Below, piece after piece: positions 48,193-57,537 of a stretch of DNA of 64,000 bases. Location of the stretch: positions 1 to 64,000 of the forward strand of contig NZ_JAAXLS010000013.1 of assembly GCF_012328925.1 (NCBI RefSeq). The letters are read 5' to 3'. The notes under the pieces are model-generated. The model was not told where the DNA came from. It saw only the letters and a program-made list of their open reading frames with translations, and did not search any database. Every line of letters starts with the position of its first letter. Position 1 is the stretch's first letter. This stretch comes from Amycolatopsis acididurans (GTDB taxonomy: Bacteria > Actinomycetota > Actinomycetes > Mycobacteriales > Pseudonocardiaceae). The position numbers were made by a program, and so were the translations under genes.

Positions 48193-48705
48193 CTAGTTCG
48201 AGGGTACGACAATTTCGGTTCGCCGCCGACGGGCGTATCCGAGCAGGGCGAGCGAGAGCAGCCAGCCTCCGGCAGCCGCGACCGAGGCCGGCAGGAAGAG
48301 GAACAACCGGCGCCACAGCACGAGCGTCGCGACCACGACCAGCAGGCAGAAACCCGAGGTCAGCGGCACCGCGCGGGGGTGAAGACGAGTCATGGCCACG
48401 GGCAGCCCGGCCACCGCGACCGCGGCCAGGCCGTACAGCGCCTGCGGGTCCAGGTCCGACATCCACAGCGCGAACCAGGCCAGCCCGGGCAGCGCGACGA
48501 CAACGAAGACCACCCATAAGAGGAATCGCGACATCCGCGCCACGCCCGCGCGGTCCTCGTGCCGCGCGATCAGGAACATGCCCACAGCCAGCACGACACA
48601 CGCCACGCTCGCGCCGACGACGCGTGCCCCGTTGCCGGAACCGCCGAACAGGCCCGCGGCCGTACCGGCGATCGCGGCGACGAGCAGAACGCTGACGTAA
48701 CGCAC
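48193..48705 (-). CDS. Hypothetical membrane protein
   Basis: This 170-residue protein has about five to six hydrophobic segments (starting VSVLLVAAIAGTAAGLFGGS, then ASVACVVLAVGMFLIAR and FLLWVVFVVVALPGLAWFAL) and a basic C-terminus YARRRRTEIVVPSN. No family was recognised. The start is GTG 48705. It is 40 bases upstream of the DUF4253 gene on the same strand and divergent from the arginase-fold gene. Confidence 0.75.
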   Translation of the reverse strand: MRYVSVLLVAAIAGTAAGLFGGSGNGARVVGASVACVVLAVGMFLIARHEDRAGVARMSRFLLWVVFVVVALPGLAWFALWMSDLDPQALYGLAAVAVAGLPVAMTRLHPRAVPLTSGFCLLVVVATLVLWRRLFLFLPASVAAAGGWLLSLALLGYARRRRTEIVVPSN

Positions 48706-48773
48706 GCACCGAGGGTTTCACCGAGCGCGAAAACCATGCCCGTTTCCCGGGAATCTCCCCTTAAAGTGCGGAC

Positions 48774-49484
48774 ATGGCGACCATCCTCGTGCCCTACCAT
48801 CAGGACGAACAGCTACCCGAGAGCAGCTTTCCCCTGCCGCACGACCGCAAGCTGACACCCGGGCTGGAGGGCGACGACCGGTTCGCGCGCCTGCGTTCGC
48901 TCTACCGCGCGGTGGCAGACGAGATCGCCGGGCAGGTGCGGGCGGGTGAGACGCCGACCATCGTTTCCGGGGACTGCCTGATCGCCTCGGGTGTCGTCGC
49001 CGGAGTGCAGCGCGCCGGAATCGATCCGGTGGTCATCTGGCTCGACGCGCACGGCGACGTGCACACACCCGAGACCTCGACGTCGGGTTACCTCGGCGGG
49101 ATGGCGCTGCGCTTCCTGCTCGACGGCGAACTCGGCACGAACCCGATGCCGCAGCGCGACGCGACGCTCGTGGACGCCCGCGATCTGGACCCGGCGGAGG
49201 AGGATTTCCTCGCCACGGCGGAAATCCGCCGCGGTACGGTGACCGGCGTGCCGCTGCCCGAAGGCCCGGTCGTGCTGCACGTCGACGTCGATGTCATCGA
49301 CCCGAGCGAGGTGCCGGGCCTGCTGTTCCCGGCGCCCGGCGGGCCGTCCACGAGCACCGTGGCCGACGCCGTGCGCCGGGTTCGCTCGACCGGCCATGTG
49401 GTCGCGCTGCACATCGCGTGCCCGTGGGAACCCGGTGTGGGCAACGAGATCCGGGCGCGGCTACTGGCCGAAATCGCCGGATAG
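48774..49484 (+). CDS. Arginase/agmatinase-fold protein
   Basis: This 236-residue protein has the ureohydrolase fold and most Mn ligands: WLDAHGDVHT gives D91, H93, D95 and H97, and LHVDVDVIDP gives the D171/D173 pair. The first ligand position, usually His in GGDH, is Cys68 in SGDCLIASG. It is also shorter than true arginases (about 300 residues). The actinobacterial branch of the family may tolerate Cys here, so the protein may be active on another guanidino or amidino compound. Its 3' end overlaps the convergent helicase gene by 24 bases. Confidence 0.85.
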   Translation: MATILVPYHQDEQLPESSFPLPHDRKLTPGLEGDDRFARLRSLYRAVADEIAGQVRAGETPTIVSGDCLIASGVVAGVQRAGIDPVVIWLDAHGDVHTPETSTSGYLGGMALRFLLDGELGTNPMPQRDATLVDARDLDPAEEDFLATAEIRRGTVTGVPLPEGPVVLHVDVDVIDPSEVPGLLFPAPGGPSTSTVADAVRRVRSTGHVVALHIACPWEPGVGNEIRARLLAEIAG

Positions 49485-51116
49485 GAACACATCCGCGTCC
49501 TGGATCGTGTACGCGTAGCCCTGTTCGGCGAGGAAACGCTGGCGGTGCGCGGCGTACTCGGCGTCGAGCGTGTCCCGCGAGACCACCGAGTAGAAATGGG
49601 CCTGGCGGCCGTCTCCCTTGGGGCGCAACAACCTGCCGAGGCGCTGCGCCTCCTCCTGTCGGGAACCGAACGTGCCGGACACCTGGATCGCGACCGAAGC
49701 CTCCGGCAGGTCGATCGAGAAGTTCGCGACCTTGGACACGACCAGCCGGTTGATCTCGCCCTTGCGGAACGCGTCGAAGAGCGCCTCGCGTTCCTTGTTC
49801 TTCGTCGAACCCTGGATCACCGGGGCGTCCAGTTCAGCGCCCAGTTCCTCCAGCTGATCGAGGTAGGCGCCGATCACCAGGGTCGGCTCACCCGCATGCT
49901 TGTCCACAATGGACTTGATGACGGCGATCTTGGTGTGCGCGGTGGACGCGACGCGGTACTTCTCCTCGGACTCGGCGGTCGCGTAGATCAGCCGCTCGTT
50001 GTCGGTCAGCGTCACGCGCACCTCGACGCAGTCCGCCGGCGCGATCCATCCCTGCGCCTCGATGTCACGCCACGGCACGTCGTAGCGCTTGGGGCCGATC
50101 AGCGAGAACACGTCGCCCTCACGGCCGTCCTCGCGCACCAGCGTCGCGGTGAGCCCGAGGCGGCGCCGGGACTGCAGATCCGCCGTCATCCGGAACACCG
50201 GTGCGGGCAGCAGGTGCACCTCGTCGTAGACCACCAGGCCCCAGTCGCGCGAGTCGAACAGTTCCAGGTGCTTGTACTCGCCCTTGGACTTGCGGGTGAT
50301 CACCTGGTAGGTCGCGATGGTGACCGGGCGGATCTCCTTCTTCTCGCCGGAGTACTCGCCGATCTCGTCCTCGGTCAGCGACGTGCGTGCGACCAGTTCG
50401 CGCTTCCACTGGCGTCCGGCCACGGTGTTGGTGACAAGGATCAGTGTGGTCGCCTGTGCCTGCGCCATCGCGGCCGCGCCCACCAGGGTTTTGCCCGCGC
50501 CACAGGGAAGAACGACCACGCCCGAGCCGCCGGCCCAGAAGGTGTCCGCGGCCTGGCGCTGGTAGTCGCGCAGCGCCCAGCCGTGCTCCTCCAGCGCCAT
50601 CGGGTGCGCCTCGCCGTCGACATATCCGGCGAGGTCCTCGGCGGGCCAGCCGACCTTGAGCAGCGCCTGCTTGAGCCGTCCGCGTTCGGAGGGATGCACG
50701 ATCACGGTGTCGTCGTCGATGCGCGCGCCCAGCATCGGGCCGATCTTCTTGTTGCGCAGCACCTCCTCCAGCACCGCGCGGTCGGTCGTGGTCATCACGA
50801 GGCCGTGCACCGGGCTGTTGGTGATCTGCAGCCGCCCGAAGCGGCCCATCGTGTCCACGATGTCGATCAGCAGCGGCTGCGGCACCGGGAACCGGGAGTA
50901 GCTGGTGAGCGCGTGCACGACCTGTTCGGCGTCGTGCCCGGCCGAACGGGCGTTCCACAGCGCGAGCGGGGTGACCCGGTAGGTGTGCACGTGCTCGGGA
51001 GCGCGCTCCAGTTCGGCGAACGGCGCGATCGCGATCCGCGCGTCGTCCGCCTGCGCGTGATCGACCTCGAGCAGCACGGTCTTGTCGGACTGGACGATCA
51101 GCGGGCCATCGGTCAC
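49461..51116 (-). CDS. XPB/Rad25-type DNA repair helicase
   Basis: This 551-residue superfamily 2 helicase has an N-terminal damage-recognition-like region, Walker A PCGAGKT (204-210), DEVH (298-301), TAT (323-325), the XPB-specific RED motif (328-330 in VREDGRE), and motif VI QRLGRLLRPKGDG. Bacterial XPB homologues, as in M. tuberculosis Rv0861c, unwind DNA 3'-5' and pair with nucleases in repair. It begins at a GTG at 51116. It stands alone on the minus strand, 28 bases downstream of the first solute-binding-protein gene. Confidence 0.95.
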   Translation of the reverse strand: MTDGPLIVQSDKTVLLEVDHAQADDARIAIAPFAELERAPEHVHTYRVTPLALWNARSAGHDAEQVVHALTSYSRFPVPQPLLIDIVDTMGRFGRLQITNSPVHGLVMTTTDRAVLEEVLRNKKIGPMLGARIDDDTVIVHPSERGRLKQALLKVGWPAEDLAGYVDGEAHPMALEEHGWALRDYQRQAADTFWAGGSGVVVLPCGAGKTLVGAAAMAQAQATTLILVTNTVAGRQWKRELVARTSLTEDEIGEYSGEKKEIRPVTIATYQVITRKSKGEYKHLELFDSRDWGLVVYDEVHLLPAPVFRMTADLQSRRRLGLTATLVREDGREGDVFSLIGPKRYDVPWRDIEAQGWIAPADCVEVRVTLTDNERLIYATAESEEKYRVASTAHTKIAVIKSIVDKHAGEPTLVIGAYLDQLEELGAELDAPVIQGSTKNKEREALFDAFRKGEINRLVVSKVANFSIDLPEASVAIQVSGTFGSRQEEAQRLGRLLRPKGDGRQAHFYSVVSRDTLDAEYAAHRQRFLAEQGYAYTIQDADVFLSGDFGQ

Positions 51117-51143
51117 GTGTTCCTTTATACGGCGTCGCCGGTG

Positions 51144-52106
51144 CTAGGAGGTCTTCGGCAGCAAGGACGGCACGTCGAGCCGGTCGGTGAGCATGCCGGT
51201 GCTGTGCATCAGGTCCGCGACCCGCTGCAGCCGGACGCCGTTGAGCGAGGTCGGGTACTCGCCGAGCGTCACCAGCGCCGCGGTCGTCGCGTCGATTCCG
51301 GTGAACTTCGGCAGCGCCTGCCGCACCGCGGACTGGTCGGCCGCCGCACGCTGCTGTGCGTCGGCCAGGACCTTACGGAACGTGGCGAGCGTGCGCGGGT
51401 TGGCCCGCGCGAACATGCCGCTCGACGCGTAGGACGACACCGGGAAGTTGGTGGTGGCGCCCCGGCTGGAGTCGGCGAGGATTTCCGCGCCGAGGTTCTC
51501 CTGTGCCACGGTCAGATACGGCTCGACCAGCAACGCCGCGTCCGCGCTCCCGTCACGCAGCGCGTCCGCCATACGGTCGAACGACCGGGTGATGAACTTG
51601 ATCTTGCCGGGGTCGGCGCCCGCGGTGGTGAACATCGAGTCGACGGCGAGCTTGCCGAGTCCGTTCCCGTCGTCGACCGCGATCCTGGGTGTCTTCTTCG
51701 CCGCCAGGTCGGTGTAGCCGGAGCCGGGGAGGGTGACGAGCGACATGGTGTAGGGCGCCGAGGTGTAAGCCTCACCTTGAAACTCGAGCGCCGTGCCGCC
51801 CGCCGCGGCGTTGAGGAAGGCGACGTCAGTGGCGAACGCCACATCGAGGTTTCCGCTGGACAGGCCGGCGAGCCCGTCCTGCACGGTGGGCTCCTCCACG
51901 AGCGTGACGTCCAGACCCGCACGGGTGAACGAGCCGTCAGCCACCGCGAGGCGTAACGGCGCTGTGTCCACGGGGTTCCCGACGCCCACGCGCAGCGTGC
52001 TCCGTTCGAGGCTGCCGTCGCCGGCCGATTGCCCGGAGTCACCAGCGCTGCTGCAGCCACCGATCACGGAGAGAGCCGCGACCAGCATGATCGCTACTCG
52101 CCGCAT
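51144..52106 (-). CDS. Solute-binding lipoprotein, NitT/TauT type (paralogue 1, orphan)
   Basis: This 320-residue protein has a lipoprotein signal peptide with lipobox VIGGC (Cys18), then the SsuA/TauA/NMT1-type fold: LRVGVGNPVDTAPLRLAVAD, FTRAGLDVTLVEEPTVQDGL, VEPYLTVAQENLG. It is paralogous to the binding protein at 56514-57533: both share VEPYLT, a NP-[KR]-T segment and the C-terminal pattern TAAL-x2-L...LQRV-x2-L. No permease or ATPase genes adjoin it. It is divergent from a nitrate-sensing-domain kinase gene across 197 bases. It may supply the transporter at 57538-61554 or present ligand to the sensor. Confidence 0.9.
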   Translation of the reverse strand: MRRVAIMLVAALSVIGGCSSAGDSGQSAGDGSLERSTLRVGVGNPVDTAPLRLAVADGSFTRAGLDVTLVEEPTVQDGLAGLSSGNLDVAFATDVAFLNAAAGGTALEFQGEAYTSAPYTMSLVTLPGSGYTDLAAKKTPRIAVDDGNGLGKLAVDSMFTTAGADPGKIKFITRSFDRMADALRDGSADAALLVEPYLTVAQENLGAEILADSSRGATTNFPVSSYASSGMFARANPRTLATFRKVLADAQQRAAADQSAVRQALPKFTGIDATTAALVTLGEYPTSLNGVRLQRVADLMHSTGMLTDRLDVPSLLPKTS

Positions 52107-52303
52107 TCGGACCCCCTGCCGAACGAAAGAATTTCGGGACGTGGGTGGAGCTTAGGATGTCCGGCCAATACCATCGCCGACGGACGGCACCGAGAGTAGA
52201 GCGGCACCTGGCCGGTGCCACGAACATGGCTCGCTCTTGTAGGTTAGCTCCCTCGTGTTGGTGACGTTCCGTGTTCAACTCGCGTAGCAGGCAAAGGAAG
52301 TCG

Positions 52304-55198
52304 ATGGCCGGTCGCAAGCGTCCCGACGCCGGTGACGCCGTGGAGCGACGGTCGGACCTTCCCGCCGGCGGGCGGTGGCGGCTGCGCAACTGGCGGCTGC
52401 GCACGAAACTGATCGCCGTACTGCTCATCCCGGCACTGAGCGTGCTCGCGCTCGCCGGCCTGCAGGTATGGCAGGACCTCGACCACGCTCAGGAGCTGGC
52501 CGAGCTGTCCGCGCACGGCCGGGTCGACGCGGCGGTGAACGAGGTCGTCCACCAGCTCCAGCGCGAACGCGACCTGAGCGTGCGGTTCGTCGCGGGCGGG
52601 CGCACCGGGGACGTGACCGAGTTGCGGGACCAGCGCACCAAGGTCGACGCAGCGGTCGGCGCCGCGAGCAAGGAGTACGACGTCGAACGGCCGAAGCTGT
52701 CCGCGAACGGCCAGACCGGGCTGGAGGCCACCCTCGCCAGGCTGGGGGTGCTGACCGGCATCCGCTACGCCACGGAGAACTCGAACCTGCCGGCGGGCGC
52801 CACACTGCGTTCCTACAGCGAGCTGATCTCCGGCATGCTCGACCTGTCCGACCAGACCGTCGCCGATGTGAGCGACCCCGCACTGGCACGCCAGCGGCTC
52901 GCCAGCAGCGCGCTCGCGCGCGTGAAGGACCAGATGTCGGTCAAGCGCGCGCTGCTGGCGGAGGCCCTGCAGGAAGGCAAGCTGTCCAGCGACGAGCTGC
53001 GCGCACTGCTGGGCTCCGACGCGGAGCTCAGTGCCGCGCGCAGCGACTTCCGCAAGTTCGCCACCCCGGCCGAACAGCGGATGTACGACGACACCGTGAT
53101 CGGCCTGATCGTCGACACCGGCAACAACATGGTCGAATCGGCCATCACGCGTGCCGAGATGGGGCAGAACCTCGCCGGGCTCGATCCCGCGCAGTGGGAG
53201 ACCTCGGCCACCTACACCGTCAACCTCGCCTACAAGGTGCAGCAGGCGCTGCAGTCCGAATCGCAAGGCTCGATCGACTCGCTGGCCTCCGGCGCGCGCC
53301 GCTCGGTGATCGTCAACGCCGGGATCGTGCTCGGCCTGCTGGCGCTGTGCGTGATCCTCGCGGTGATCATCGCGCGATCGCTGCTACGGCCGCTGCGGGC
53401 CCTGCGGCACACCGCGCTCGACGTGGCCGAGCACCGGCTGCCCGCCGCCGTCGCGGACATCCTCGCCGATCCGAAGCCGGAGAGCGCGGCCCGGCGACGG
53501 GGTGTGGAACCCGTGCCGGTGTTCAGCCGTGAGGAGCTGGGGCAGGTGGCGCGTGCCTTCGACGCGGTGCACGGGCAGGCGGTGCGGCTCGCCGGTGAGC
53601 AGGCGCTGCTGCGGGAGAACATCAACAACATGTTCGTCAACCTGTCCAAGCGCAGCCAGGATCTCGTCGAGCGGCAGCTGGCGGTGCTGGACCGGATGGA
53701 GGCCGACGAGCAGGATCCGGAGACGCTGGGCGGGCTGTTCGAACTCGACCACCTCGCCACCCGGATGCGCCGCAACAGCGAGAACCTGCTCGTCCTTTCC
53801 GGACACGATCTCGGCGACGAGCGTCCGGAACCCGTCGCGGCCGAAGAGATCATCGGGGCTGCACTGTCCGAAGTGGAGCATTACCAGCGCATCGAGCTGA
53901 CCGCGACGCCCGATCTGTCGATCATCGGCGAGGCCTGCAGCGACCTGGTGCACGTGATCTCCGAGCTGCTGGAGAACGCGACCCTGTACTCGCCGGAGTC
54001 GACCACGGTCACGGTGGTCAGCTCGATCGCCGAGGACGGGGCGTGGCAGGTGCACATCACCGACCAGGGCGCCGGGATGCCGGAGCCGGAGATCCAGCGT
54101 GCCAACGCGCGGCTGGCCAACCCGCCCGAGGTCGACGTCGAGGTGTCACGGCGGATGGGCCTGTTCGTCGTGGCGACGCTGGCGAAGCGGCACGCCATCC
54201 GCGTGCGGTTACGCGCGGCCGACGGCGGCGGGCTCGTCGCGACGGTCGTGGTGCCTGCGCGGCTCGTGGTGGAGCCGGTCCGGCCGGAGCCGCTGCCCGC
54301 GCCGATGATGAGCGCGCCGGAGATCCTGCCGCAGCCCGAGGAGGCGGGTGAGGTGACGCTCGCGCTCCCGGCGATCCCGGACGCGACGCGGCGCGCGCCC
54401 GTCGAGGGCGAGCAGGCGCCGGACTGGCCGTCGGAGGACGACGACGACCGGCACTACCTCGATGACGACGAGCCGACCGAGCGGATGCCCGCTTACCAGG
54501 CGGTGCTGACGCAGTGGTTCCGGACCGGGGAACACCGGCCCGTGCGTGCGCCGGAGCCCGGCCGGCCCGGCCCGGGGGCGGGCGTGGATGAGCCGGTGTG
54601 GCCCGAGTCCGACGATCTCGAACTGGCCGCGCTGAACGGCCACGCGGCGCCGCCGGGGCAGACTCCGCACGGCGAAGAGTGGTCCGAGGCGGACCAGGGC
54701 GGCCCGGCCGCCGGCGAGTGGGGTGACGAGTGGCCCGTGGCGGGCGGGGCTGCCTGGGCCGCCGCGGAGTGGGCGGACGAGCAGGCCTGGCGGGACGAGC
54801 GTGGCCAGGTGGCGTCGAGGACGCCGGGCGATGAGCGGGCCCGGACAGGCGGCGCCGAACCCTGGGAGGCGTACGAGGCGGACGAGCCTCCCCGGGAGGC
54901 GCGCCAGCAGGACGAGCAGGCTCCGCAGCCGCAGCCCGCGGACGAGCGTCCCCAGCCGCCGCACCAGAGCGTCCCGGCGGCCGCGAACGGCCACACCGGC
55001 GAGCCCGCCGAGCAGGACCGTTCCGACATCGATGAGACCGAGGCAGCCCACGACCCGGCTCCGGCGCCGAGGGGACAGCTCGATCCGCCGACCCTGCGGC
55101 TCGATCCGGACGCGGTGCGCGGTCGTATGGCGCGTTTGCAGACCGGATTCGCGCGGGCCAGGCAAGCGCGTGTTTCTCATCGCGACAGCGACGAATAG
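52304..55198 (+). CDS. Nitrate/nitrite-sensing-domain histidine kinase-like protein (conservon CvnA-like, paralogue 1)
   Basis: This 964-residue protein has a first membrane helix at about 35-54 (LRTKLIAVLLIPALSVLALA), an extracytoplasmic nitrate/nitrite-sensing (NIT) domain (about 60-330, with VVHQLQRERDLSVRFVAGG), a second helix at about 335-357, a HAMP-like linker, a dimerisation segment (LFELDHLATRMRRNSENLLV) and a HATPase domain with N-box ELLENATLYSPES near 554 and G-box DQGAGMPE near 587. A 300-residue acidic Pro/Trp-rich tail follows. This is the CvnA type, which in Streptomyces is followed by cvnB-D, but those genes are absent here. ATG 52304 follows AAAGGAAG. Confidence 0.9.
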   Translation: MAGRKRPDAGDAVERRSDLPAGGRWRLRNWRLRTKLIAVLLIPALSVLALAGLQVWQDLDHAQELAELSAHGRVDAAVNEVVHQLQRERDLSVRFVAGGRTGDVTELRDQRTKVDAAVGAASKEYDVERPKLSANGQTGLEATLARLGVLTGIRYATENSNLPAGATLRSYSELISGMLDLSDQTVADVSDPALARQRLASSALARVKDQMSVKRALLAEALQEGKLSSDELRALLGSDAELSAARSDFRKFATPAEQRMYDDTVIGLIVDTGNNMVESAITRAEMGQNLAGLDPAQWETSATYTVNLAYKVQQALQSESQGSIDSLASGARRSVIVNAGIVLGLLALCVILAVIIARSLLRPLRALRHTALDVAEHRLPAAVADILADPKPESAARRRGVEPVPVFSREELGQVARAFDAVHGQAVRLAGEQALLRENINNMFVNLSKRSQDLVERQLAVLDRMEADEQDPETLGGLFELDHLATRMRRNSENLLVLSGHDLGDERPEPVAAEEIIGAALSEVEHYQRIELTATPDLSIIGEACSDLVHVISELLENATLYSPESTTVTVVSSIAEDGAWQVHITDQGAGMPEPEIQRANARLANPPEVDVEVSRRMGLFVVATLAKRHAIRVRLRAADGGGLVATVVVPARLVVEPVRPEPLPAPMMSAPEILPQPEEAGEVTLALPAIPDATRRAPVEGEQAPDWPSEDDDDRHYLDDDEPTERMPAYQAVLTQWFRTGEHRPVRAPEPGRPGPGAGVDEPVWPESDDLELAALNGHAAPPGQTPHGEEWSEADQGGPAAGEWGDEWPVAGGAAWAAAEWADEQAWRDERGQVASRTPGDERARTGGAEPWEAYEADEPPREARQQDEQAPQPQPADERPQPPHQSVPAAANGHTGEPAEQDRSDIDETEAAHDPAPAPRGQLDPPTLRLDPDAVRGRMARLQTGFARARQARVSHRDSDE

Positions 55199-55202
55199 TC
55201 CA

Positions 55203-55215
55203 GCTCGATTACTCC
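55203..55215 (+). promoter_or_regulatory. Shared 13-mer motif, copy 1 (before lipase gene)
   Basis: GCTCGATTACTCC lies 165 bases before the lipase start and recurs exactly at 56445-56457 before the transporter operon. A partly inverted version, GGGTTAATCGA, is at 55266-55276. It may be a binding site for one regulator of both units. Confidence 0.4.
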
Positions 55216-55379
55216 CTTTGGTCTGCCGCATTCCGCTGTGAATTAGATCGCAATTTCACCCATCTGGGTTAATCGAGTTTCCTTCCAATTCTTGGGTCCC
55301 TCAATGGTTCGCGCTTGCCATGATCGTCGGGGCACGAGAGACTTCCGCCGCCGCACAGGGTCGTGTCGCTGGAGGTGTC

Positions 55380-56348
55380 GTGTTCCGTTCGCTGCTGGTT
55401 CTCGCCGTGTTCGCGGGCTCGTTGTTGTTGCCCACCACGGCCGGTGCGGACGAGACACCGCCGCTGACGGTGCCCGCCTCCCGGCTCAGAGCGGCGGTGC
55501 ACTGTTCCGCCGACGTGCGGGGCGCCGATCGGGACCCGGTCCTGCTGATCCCGGGCACCACGCTCACGCCGGAGGAGTTCCGCTGGAACTACGTGCGCGC
55601 GTTCCGGGCGAAGGGCTGGCCGTACTGCACGGTTGCCTTGCCGCACAACGGAATGGACGACATCCAGACCGCCGCCGAGTATGTGGTCTATGCCATTCGT
55701 CAGGTCTCCGGGGCTGCCGGGCGCAAGGTCGACGTGGTCGGGCACAGCCAGGGCGGGATGATCGGCCGCTGGGCGCTGAAGTACTGGCCGGACACCCGTG
55801 TAGACGTCGGTGACCTGGTCGGACTCGCCCCGTCGAACCACGGCACGCTGCTCGCGAACGCCGTCTGTGTGCCCGGCTGCGCGCCCGCGTTCTGGCAGCA
55901 GCGCGCGGGTTCGGCCTTCCTGACCGCCCTGAACAGCGGCCCGGAGACCTGGGCGGGGATCGACTACACCAACGTCTACACCGCGACGGACGAGGTCGTG
56001 ACGCCGAACCTGGACCACAACGGCAGCTCGTCGCTGCACACCGGCGCGGGCCGGATCAGCAACGTCGGACTGCAGGAGGTCTGCCCGGCGCGGGTGGCCG
56101 ACCACCTCAGCACCGGCACCACCGACGCCGTCGCCTACGCACTCGTCGTCGATGCGCTGACCCACGACGGACCTGCTGATCCAGCGCGAATTCCGTTGTC
56201 GGCGTGCGGCCAATTGCTGATGCCCTATGTCGATCCGGCGACCGTCGCGCAGGACGAGGCGAATTTGGCCACGACGGTGGCAACTCAGGTCGCACTTTAT
56301 CCGCACGCGGCCGCGGAGCCGCCTTTACGGAGGTATACCGAATCATGA
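55380..56348 (+). CDS. Secreted lipase/esterase, alpha/beta hydrolase fold
   Basis: This 322-residue protein has a signal peptide of about 23 residues (FRSLLVLAVFAGSLLLP, cleavage near AGADET) and a lipase fold with DPVLLIPGT, the nucleophile elbow VVGHSQGGMIG (Ser123) and a late His in CPARVADHLS. Paired Cys suggest disulfides, as expected outside the cell. The shape matches the actinobacterial secreted triacylglycerol lipases of class 2 type. The GTG at 55380 is chosen because the signal peptide starts there; GGAGG lies close before it. It sits between the sensor kinase and the transporter operon on the same strand, but each has its own upstream gap. Confidence 0.88.
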   Translation: MFRSLLVLAVFAGSLLLPTTAGADETPPLTVPASRLRAAVHCSADVRGADRDPVLLIPGTTLTPEEFRWNYVRAFRAKGWPYCTVALPHNGMDDIQTAAEYVVYAIRQVSGAAGRKVDVVGHSQGGMIGRWALKYWPDTRVDVGDLVGLAPSNHGTLLANAVCVPGCAPAFWQQRAGSAFLTALNSGPETWAGIDYTNVYTATDEVVTPNLDHNGSSSLHTGAGRISNVGLQEVCPARVADHLSTGTTDAVAYALVVDALTHDGPADPARIPLSACGQLLMPYVDPATVAQDEANLATTVATQVALYPHAAAEPPLRRYTES

Positions 56349-56410
56349 TCAAGAGTGGGTGTTGCGCGAACCGGATGTTGCGATAGGTTGCGCCCGGGTT
56401 TGATCTCCGT

Positions 56411-56466
56411 GGGGTAATCGCCCATTCGTGTCTGGGATGGCCGCGCTCGATTACTCCGGGGTAATC
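56411..56466 (+). promoter_or_regulatory. Repeated GATTAC/GTAATC sites upstream of the transporter operon
   Basis: The stretch holds GGGGTAATCG at 56411-56420, the 13-mer GCTCGATTACTCC at 56445-56457 (identical to 55203-55215), and a perfect inverted repeat GATTAC-TCCGGG-GTAATC at 56449-56466, about 48 bases before the start codon. This looks like a multi-site operator. The regulator is unknown. Confidence 0.5.
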
Positions 56467-56513
56467 AAACTACGCCCGCTGTCACTTTTTGTGCCCTGTC
56501 AGGAGGGTCATTG

Positions 56514-57533
56514 ATGTCTAACTTCAGTTCCGCGACCAGTCGTCGCAGATTCGTTCAGTGGGCGCTCGGTGCGACCGTGGCCGCGCCGCTGGCCGGCTGC
56601 AGCGTGCTGAACGGGGGCTCGGGCTCCAGCGGCTCGTCGGGCGGCAACTCCGGTGGCCCGGTCGAGAAGAGCAACATCACCCTCGGCATCCTCGGTACCC
56701 AGGGAAGCGTCGGCGCCAAGCTCGCCGAGAAGTACGGCTACTTCAAGCAGCAGGGCCTGAACGTCACGATCAAGCCCTACGCGCAGGGCCCGCAGGCCGT
56801 GCCCGCGCTGATCAACGGCGAGCTGGACTTCGCCGTGATCAACTACGTCAGCTACTACCAGGCGATCGCGGCCAAGACGCTGGACGCGAAGGTCGTGGTG
56901 GACGGCGACGTCGCCACCGAGACCTCGCAGGCGATCATGGCCAAGCCCGACTCGGGCATCAGGACCGCGAAGGACCTGGTCGGCAAGAAGGTCGGCATCC
57001 AGGCCTCGAAGTCGCTGGCCGAACTGCTGGTGCGCGCGACGCTGAAGGACAACGACGTCGACCCGAACTCGGTGACCTACCTGCCGATCACGTTCCCGAA
57101 CATCCCGGCCGCGATCAAGAGCGGGCAGCTCGACGCCGGTGTCGAGGTCGAGCCGTACCTGACGACGTCCGAGCAGAAGGACGGCCTGCAGCCCGTCATC
57201 AAGATCATCAGCGGGTCGACCGCGAACATGCCGGTCACCGGCTACATCGCGACGTCGAAGTTCATCGACGCCAACCCGAAGACGGTCGCGGCGTTCCAGC
57301 GGGCGCTGTTCACCGCCCAGCGTGACGCCACCGACCGCGCGAAGGTCGCCGAGGTGCTGCCCGAGCTCTCGGGCGTGGACCAGGCGACCGCAGCGCTGCT
57401 CAACCTCGACACCTTCCCGACCGCCAACAACCCGGCCCAGCTGCAGCGCGTGATCACCCTGCTGCAGGCCTACGGTGGCATGACGGCGCAGCTCAACGCC
57501 GCCGACTACCTGGTGCCCACTCCCCAGATGTGA
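56514..57533 (+). CDS. Solute-binding lipoprotein, NitT/TauT type (paralogue 2, Tat signal)
   Basis: This 339-residue protein begins with a twin-arginine signal SRRRFVQWALGA followed by a lipobox LAGC (Cys29), so it is exported folded and lipidated. The mature part has ITLGILGTQGSVGAKLAEKY, FKQQGLNVTIKPYAQGPQAV, NYVSYYQAIAAK and VEVEPYLTTSEQKDG, the fold of nitrate/sulfonate/aromatic-acid binding proteins. ATG 56514 follows AGGAGG. The permease genes follow after four bases. It is paralogous to the orphan protein at 51144-52106. The ligand is not known; the adjacent benzoylformate decarboxylase-like gene hints at an aromatic keto acid or related compound. Confidence 0.92.
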   Translation: MSNFSSATSRRRFVQWALGATVAAPLAGCSVLNGGSGSSGSSGGNSGGPVEKSNITLGILGTQGSVGAKLAEKYGYFKQQGLNVTIKPYAQGPQAVPALINGELDFAVINYVSYYQAIAAKTLDAKVVVDGDVATETSQAIMAKPDSGIRTAKDLVGKKVGIQASKSLAELLVRATLKDNDVDPNSVTYLPITFPNIPAAIKSGQLDAGVEVEPYLTTSEQKDGLQPVIKIISGSTANMPVTGYIATSKFIDANPKTVAAFQRALFTAQRDATDRAKVAEVLPELSGVDQATAALLNLDTFPTANNPAQLQRVITLLQAYGGMTAQLNAADYLVPTPQM

Positions 57534-57537
57534 CCTG

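Noticed and set aside
49545..51956. An 803-codon plus-strand frame opposite the XPB helicase gene
   Set aside because: It is antisense to a helicase with all motifs and to a lipoprotein gene; composition is typical of a shadow frame.
56449..56480. Possible GlnR box before the transporter operon
   Set aside because: GATTAC-N6-GTAATC resembles one GlnR half-site, but the expected GAAAC half-sites and the further repeats are absent, so the regulator is left open.
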